Shown: one piece after another, positions 60,003-64,000 of the stretch
Position numbering within the stretch: the first letter of the stretch is position 1
How the letters are laid out: every line of letters starts with the position of its first letter
Assembly: GCF_029846715.1 (NCBI RefSeq)
Contig: NZ_JARVWW010000012.1
Location: forward strand, 148,707 to 212,706
Direction of reading: 5' to 3'
Origin: Bradyrhizobium nivariense
Lineage (GTDB): Bacteria; Pseudomonadota; Alphaproteobacteria; Rhizobiales; Xanthobacteraceae
Length of the DNA: 64,000 nucleotides
Made by a program: the position numbers and the translations under genes
The notes under the pieces: generated by a model
The model's database searches: none
Told to the model about the DNA's origin: nothing
Seen by the model: only the letters and a program-made list of their open reading frames with translations

Positions 60003-60512
60003 TTAAATCTTCATTGCTCTTGCCGCCTGTTCTAAACTGGCCGGCACAATCACGCGATGAAACGGCGCTATCGTCGTAAGATAGATACGCCCCAGTCGGT
60101 TATGGCAATGCACGACGGTACCCGCGACCAGCTCGCGCCCATTTGCTGCATCGGCGCGAAGTTGGATGGTGACGCGGAAGTCGAGATGCCAGTCATCCGC
60201 GCCCAGTACCAACTCCGTCGCGCTCTTTGACAGCACTGGGAAGAAGCCGATAACCGGCCCACGCGCCGCTGCGGCAAGACCGACGGTGCGCGACGATTTG
60301 ACGGCGACTGTCGCCATCACCACATCACGGACACGCGTGAGCGCACGAATCCACCACGGCTGTCGCTCGAGCGCGGCGCGTGCCAGCACCTCTACATCAT
60401 CGCTGGCCCCCGCCGGCAGTTGAATTGCAAAGGCATCCAAAAGGTCCGCGCCCGCGTAGAGCGGCGCGAGCACGCTGTTGCTGGGCATGGGCACGGCGCG
60501 CGCTTTGGTCAT
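60003..60512 (-). CDS. DUF2867-domain protein
   Basis: A 169-aa protein matching the DUF2867 pattern: an N-terminal ADLLDAFAIQLPAG, a central SATELVLGADDWHLDFRVTI and a C-terminal TTIAPFHRVIVPASL ending in a helix. Function unknown; the domain often accompanies NAD-binding SDR partners. Start ATG 60512 (MTKARAVPM) is chosen; the longer frame to 60632 runs into Arg-rich nonsense. Isolated, convergent with the end of the aromatic operon. Confidence 0.8.
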   Translation of the reverse strand: MTKARAVPMPSNSVLAPLYAGADLLDAFAIQLPAGASDDVEVLARAALERQPWWIRALTRVRDVVMATVAVKSSRTVGLAAAARGPVIGFFPVLSKSATELVLGADDWHLDFRVTIQLRADAANGRELVAGTVVHCHNRLGRIYLTTIAPFHRVIVPASLEQAARAMKI

Positions 60513-60761
60513 GCGATCAGGTACCCGATGCTGGGGAGGGGCGTAGCGCAGTTGGCGTTGCGGACGATCTTGCCGCCGTAGTCCCTTTTTATATCCACGC
60601 GCTCTGCATCGCAACAATCCTGCGGCGCACATGTCTCAGTTGGGTCGTTCGCGTCGGTTCGGCCGGAGCATGGCGACTTCCGGTCAACCTCGGTGAACTG
60701 ACATTCTCAGGATGGGCGGGCATGTCTCAAACGGGCCAACAGGCGACATGGCACCACCACA

Positions 60762-60790
60762 GCAAAACAATCCCGGCACTTGGCCGGGAT
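60762..60790 (-). terminator. Rho-independent terminator of the small ferredoxin-fold gene
   Basis: On the minus strand ATCCCGGCC-AAGT-GCCGGGAT is followed by TGTTTTGCTG: an eight-base-pair GC-rich stem with a T-rich tail, starting eight bases after the stop codon at 60798. In the 60513-60761 stretch beyond it, CATGTCTCA recurs at 60627 and 60721, each followed by a GGG-containing segment, perhaps remnants of a degenerate intergenic repeat; no gene is seen there. Confidence 0.75.
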
Positions 60791-60797
60791 CGATACT

Positions 60798-61067
60798 TCA
60801 CGCCTTGTTCGTAAACCAAATCGTTGGAGCTCCCGCCACTCCCGCATTCTGCATGGCATTCTTCAATTCAGCACTCTCCGCGAAGGCTTGCGCAGCTTCA
60901 ATCGTGGCGAACTCGTGAGTTACTGTGATGTCATTGGGATTTTCGGCTGCTCGGTAGACAGCCTCGGCTGTTACGCCCTTCGCCTTCTGAACCGGAGCAA
61001 AATCGTCGTAAACTGTCCGCCAGGTCTTGTAGTCGGAAACCGTGTGTCTAACAAACATAGTCGTCAT
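60798..61067 (-). CDS. Small dimeric alpha/beta-barrel protein (monooxygenase/cyclase-like)
   Basis: An 89-aa ferredoxin-like protein (MFVRHTVSDYKTWRTVYDDF, ITVTHEFATIEAAQAFAES), the fold of antibiotic-biosynthesis-monooxygenase-like stress proteins. ATG 61067 has GGAGG eight bases upstream, so the longer frame from 61106 is rejected. Function not assignable; a clear terminator follows, so it is a single-gene unit. Confidence 0.85.
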   Translation of the reverse strand: MTTMFVRHTVSDYKTWRTVYDDFAPVQKAKGVTAEAVYRAAENPNDITVTHEFATIEAAQAFAESAELKNAMQNAGVAGAPTIWFTNKA

Positions 61068-61487
61068 CAGATGTTCCTCCCAGACTGGTCGTAACAATCT
61101 TTCCACGAACGCTTGAACTCGACGCCAATAGGTCGTGGCCGCGCACTTACTGCGACAGTGACACTGACTTGCGTATTCAGTTGGTCGCAGTGTGAAGTTG
61201 CTGACACCGGGGTCTGACCTTCAGGCCCTAAGCAAACTGAGGCATTATGCCTCTTGGGCGAAACACCCATTTCTAGGGCGCGTCCAGTCTCGTAGAATGT
61301 GGTTGCCCCTGAAGCGGGATGTGCCGAAGTCACCGTTCGGGACGAACGAGCAGTACTAGCGCTGTCGGCAGGTACGCTACCCTAAGAGACCGCCCCCTTT
61401 TCGGTTTCGCACCCCGATTTCACATTCACATTCCACACGCGCGCAGCGTTTTGCGGCGGCTTGTTGCAGTAACCTAGGAGAAAAGCG
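61068..61487. other. Noncoding gap between divergent small genes
   Basis: About 420 bases. It contains a perfect seven-base-arm palindrome GAGGCAT-T-ATGCCTC at 61239-61253, placed between the two divergent genes and a possible regulatory site. An 88-codon minus-strand frame (61067-61333) has no family-like features and no convincing ribosome site. No other gene is seen. Confidence 0.45.
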
Positions 61488-61895
61488 ATGAGCAAGATCG
61501 ATCGAAGGTCAGTGTTGGGAATCGGAATGGCAGCGGCTTCCGCGGCCATGATGAAGCCGGCCGCCGCTCAAACCACGGCATACAAGGATACGACGCCCTG
61601 GCCGGGTGTCGTGGTGCGTGAATATGAAGGCGAGACACCATCACTGATCCCCGGCTTTAAGACCGTCTCGATGCGCGACATCATCATGCAGCCGGGATCG
61701 AAGACCATGGGGCCCCCGATGATGAATGCCATGGTCTGCCATATTACCGAAGGAGAGCTTCGGCTTGAGCAGGACGAAAAGATCTTTACAGGCAAGAAGA
61801 ATTTCGTCTGGACCTGCAACAAGGACACAAAGGAGCAGGCGTTCAATGATGGGAACGTGGTCGCGATTATGCGGATCACGGACCTGAAGGCTTAA
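61488..61895 (+). CDS. Exported cupin-like protein with Tat-type signal
   Basis: A 135-aa precursor: DRRSVLGIGMAAASAAMMKPAAAQ resembles a twin-arginine signal, leaving a mature domain of about 107 residues. The mature part has a cupin-like barrel (MRDIIMQPGSKTMGPPMMNAMVCHITEGELRL). Only scattered His/Met residues could bind metal, so catalysis is uncertain. AGGAG lies upstream of ATG 61488. Followed at 34 bases by a strong hairpin. Confidence 0.82.
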   Translation: MSKIDRRSVLGIGMAAASAAMMKPAAAQTTAYKDTTPWPGVVVREYEGETPSLIPGFKTVSMRDIIMQPGSKTMGPPMMNAMVCHITEGELRLEQDEKIFTGKKNFVWTCNKDTKEQAFNDGNVVAIMRITDLKA

Positions 61896-61928
61896 GGCTC
61901 GTTTCTTCGCAAGAAATCGAATGTAGGA

Positions 61929-61962
61929 GCGAATGGCGCACTCGACGGCGCGCGCCATTCGC
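61929..61962 (+). terminator. Hairpin after the exported cupin gene
   Basis: GCGAATGGCGC and GCGCCATTCGC form a perfect 11-base-pair stem with a 12-base loop, 34 bases after the stop codon. No T-run follows, so it is a Rho-assisted terminator or RNA-stabilising structure rather than a classical intrinsic terminator. Confidence 0.5.
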
Positions 61963-62312
61963 GTGCAGGACCGCTACGCGCCGATCGCGTCGGTTTGCCC
62001 TCTGACGTGGACTTCCGGGTTGCGCCGAATTCCGGATATGTCGCTGCGCCAACCGACGCGATGGGCCACACTCGGACGCTAGTCAGGCACTCGTGTCGAA
62101 TGATTTAGTCGATACAACAGACATTAAGTTCATCTTCTCAGAGGCGGCTAATCGCCGCCCTTCGACGATCGATTGGGCACGCTTTCCCGTTACCAGTAGG
62201 TGTAAGTTGCGAACGGACCCTAGAGTGGTGCTGGCTTCGCATATTTTGACGAAGCGATGCAAGCTGATGACAAATGAGCGATTTTCTTCAGTCCGGCTAG
62301 GAGAAATCATCC
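61963..62312. other. Noncoding gap with long inverted repeat
   Basis: ATCGCGTCGGTT (61984-61995) and AACCGACGCGAT (62051-62062) are perfect 12-base inverted repeats 55 bases apart. The interior carries further short complementary stretches around GGATATG and GCGCC. The part from 62090 to 62300 is less GC-rich and shows no gene; the sulfatase ribosome site TAGGAG ends it. May be a small repeat remnant. Confidence 0.4.
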
Positions 62313-63794
62313 ATGGTCCAGCAGAGCGCAATTTCTCGTCGTCGATTCGTCCAAACGACTGCCGTGAGTTCGTTGGCGCTCGCGGGAATGGGCCGGATCG
62401 GTCCTGCCGGGGCTCAAACGATGCGGCCGAACATCGTCTTCATCCTTGCGGATGACCTCGGCTACGCGGACGTAAGCTGCTATGGTCAGCGGGACTATAC
62501 AACGCCGAACATAGATCGGCTGGCCGCCGAGGGGTTGAAATTCACACAGGCATATTCCAATTCGCCTGACTGCTCTTCGACGCGCACGGGCTTGATCACT
62601 GGTCGCTATCAGGCTCGCTTGCCGCTTGGGCTCGAAGAGCCACTTACTTCTTTGAGTCCGAAAGGGATTGGCTTGTCGCCAAGCCACCCCACGTTACCAT
62701 CACTGCTGAAGAAAGTCGGGTATGGCACGACTTTAGTCGGAAAATGGCATCTTGGTGATCTGCCGGATTTCAGTCCGCTGAAAAGCGGCTATGACCAGTT
62801 TTTCGGAATACTCGGCTGCTGCGCCGATTATTTCAATCATGGGGGGGAAGCCTCACAAACGTACGTACTACCGTTCCCAGGACTCGCGCATCAACTCTAC
62901 GAGCAGGAGGTGCCGGTCGAGCGCCATGGTTACATGACAAACCTACTCGGCGATCGAGCGGTGCAGACCCTTGAAGGTTATGCGAAATCGAAAGAGCCGT
63001 TCCTGTTGAGTCTGCATTTCACCGCGCCGCATTGGCCATGGGAGGGACCGGACGACGAGGCTGAGTCAAAGCGGATCAGGAGCATTATGCACCGCGACGG
63101 CGGCTCACAGAGAACTTATGCGGCGATGGTGCAAAGTCTGGATGCCAATATCGGTCGTGTGCTGCAGGGTTTAGACGCGAGCGGTCTCGCCAGCAACACC
63201 ATTGTCGTTTTTACCAGCGACAACGGCGGCGAACGATTCTCCAATGTGTGGCCATTCTCCGGCATGAAACACGAATTGCTCGAAGGTGGCATTCGCGTTC
63301 CCGCGATTGTGCGCTGGCCGGCCCGGATTCCAGCGGCAGTCGTGTCCGAACAGGTCATGATAACGATGGACTGGATGCCGACCTTGCTAGCCGCCGCCGG
63401 CACTTCTCCGGACGTGGGTTATCCATCCGATGGTGAAGACCTCGGACAAGTCTTGACTACCCGCATTGAGCCGCATCCTCGGAAGTTGTGCTGGCGCTAT
63501 AAGGCTGGATCGCAGCGCGCCATCCGCGCAGGCGATCGGAAGTATTTGCGGATAGCTGGAAACGAGTTCCTCTTTGATCTTGCGAGAGACCCACGTGAGA
63601 GGGCCAACCTCAAGGACCGGGAGAAAGACGTGTTCGAGCGGCTGAAAAGCGATTGGGAGGCTTGGGACGCCACCATGCTGCCGGAACGGCCTCGGCCGGC
63701 GAACTACGCCCACCCCGGTAACTTCGTGGCTGACCACTATGGCGTCACCAACTCGGCGCCGGTGACCCCGACGACCAATACCTCCGCGAAGTGA
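62313..63794 (+). CDS. Tat-exported sulfatase-family hydrolase
   Basis: A 493-aa type I sulfatase/alkaline-phosphatase-superfamily protein. The signal SRRRFVQTTAVSSLALAG is a clear twin-arginine peptide. IVFILADDLGYADVSCYG has the metal Asp pair, VGKWHLGD and TSDNGGERF give further active-site residues. The formylglycine region reads DCSSTRTGLITGR, so Cys87 is present but the usual Pro/Ala two residues later is Ser89. GGAGAAATCATCC precedes the ATG. Likely hydrolyses sulfate esters in the periplasm if matured; alternatives are phosphonate hydrolase-type activity. Confidence 0.9.
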   Translation: MVQQSAISRRRFVQTTAVSSLALAGMGRIGPAGAQTMRPNIVFILADDLGYADVSCYGQRDYTTPNIDRLAAEGLKFTQAYSNSPDCSSTRTGLITGRYQARLPLGLEEPLTSLSPKGIGLSPSHPTLPSLLKKVGYGTTLVGKWHLGDLPDFSPLKSGYDQFFGILGCCADYFNHGGEASQTYVLPFPGLAHQLYEQEVPVERHGYMTNLLGDRAVQTLEGYAKSKEPFLLSLHFTAPHWPWEGPDDEAESKRIRSIMHRDGGSQRTYAAMVQSLDANIGRVLQGLDASGLASNTIVVFTSDNGGERFSNVWPFSGMKHELLEGGIRVPAIVRWPARIPAAVVSEQVMITMDWMPTLLAAAGTSPDVGYPSDGEDLGQVLTTRIEPHPRKLCWRYKAGSQRAIRAGDRKYLRIAGNEFLFDLARDPRERANLKDREKDVFERLKSDWEAWDATMLPERPRPANYAHPGNFVADHYGVTNSAPVTPTTNTSAK

Positions 63795-64000
63795 TTATTG
63801 ACTTGAGGGTGTGAGGCGTAGGCCACTAGGCTCTGGTCAGTCTTGGCTTGGAAAATTGATGTCCGCTTCGGGTCCAGGCTGTGTAAAAACGCGGCTCCGC
63901 ATCACCTCCATGCGACGAAGGCGGCCGTCGGTGTCGCTATTGAGTTCGCTGCCCGCGCCTCACGCCCGCATGGCTGCCAGCAATGGCTCGACGCCGAGGA
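63795..64000. other. Window edge, no gene recognised
   Basis: The last 206 bases after the sulfatase stop show no start codon with a ribosome site and no recognisable frame. A gene may begin beyond the edge. Confidence 0.4.

Noticed and set aside
61067..61333. 88-codon minus-strand frame upstream of the small ferredoxin-fold gene
   Set aside because: It contains no domain-like pattern and ends at the ribosome site of the real gene.

Overview
The window is GC-rich, densely packed DNA with the look of an alphaproteobacterium of the Bradyrhizobium group. This rests on codon bias, gene families (Liv, Dpp and NMT1-type ABC systems, xanthine-dehydrogenase-family hydroxylases, MarR/GntR/AraC regulators) and palindromic intergenic repeats typical of that group. 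No rRNA, tRNA, CRISPR array, integrase or intact insertion sequence was seen. Almost everything is uptake plus catabolism of organic acids, peptides and aromatic or N-heterocyclic compounds.

Region 1 (1-21.5 kb, minus strand). A periplasmic amino-acid-type binding protein and an AraC regulator are followed by a very tight run of 17 genes. In order these are LivH and LivM permeases, LivG ATPase, a LivF ATPase fused to a UPF0261/Tm-1 domain, a TIM-barrel PEP-hydrolase-family protein, a giant SPFH/flotillin-like protein with about 40 eleven-residue repeats, two SRPBCC proteins, and a CO-dehydrogenase/xanthine-dehydrogenase-type hydroxylase (FAD, 2Fe-2S and a molybdopterin subunit split in two). 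CoxD-like AAA and CoxE-like VWA accessory proteins, an amidohydrolase, a lactonase-like metallo-beta-lactamase and an SMP-30/isochorismatase fusion complete it. I read it as one uptake, hydroxylation and ring-hydrolysis system for an unknown substrate.

Region 2 (21.8-33 kb). An NMT1/ThiY-type ABC transporter operon carries an LLM flavin monooxygenase and a class II aldolase on the minus strand. Opposite it lie a GntR/FCD regulator and a plus-strand operon: atypical SDR, aminotransferase, alpha/beta hydrolase, M20 carbamoylase and flavin reductase. TTGTATA-type motifs sit at all three promoter gaps.

Region 3 (33-42.5 kb). A peptide/opine-type ABC operon (binding protein, DppB, DppC, fused DppDF ATPase) contains three peptidase-like proteins, two of which have lost key metal ligands. 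A divergent GntR/UTRA regulator lies beside a palindromic operator candidate.

Region 4 (42.5-60 kb). After a decayed patch (IclR fragment, repeat element, truncated binding protein) and a lone FAD oxidoreductase comes an aromatic catabolic cluster. It holds a Rieske oxygenase (reductase, frameshifted alpha, beta), a CoA ligase, an SDR, two overlapping MarR regulators, IorAB, a nitrilase, a gentisate-dioxygenase-like cupin protein, an FAH-family hydrolase, a hotdog thioesterase and an EthD-like protein. The gene set suggests degradation of an indole or auxin-type compound, with two promoters sharing the same operator-like motif.

Region 5 (60-64 kb). Looser, lower-density accessory DNA holds a DUF2867 protein, a small ferredoxin-fold protein with a clear terminator, a secreted cupin and a Tat-exported sulfatase with an unusual maturation motif.
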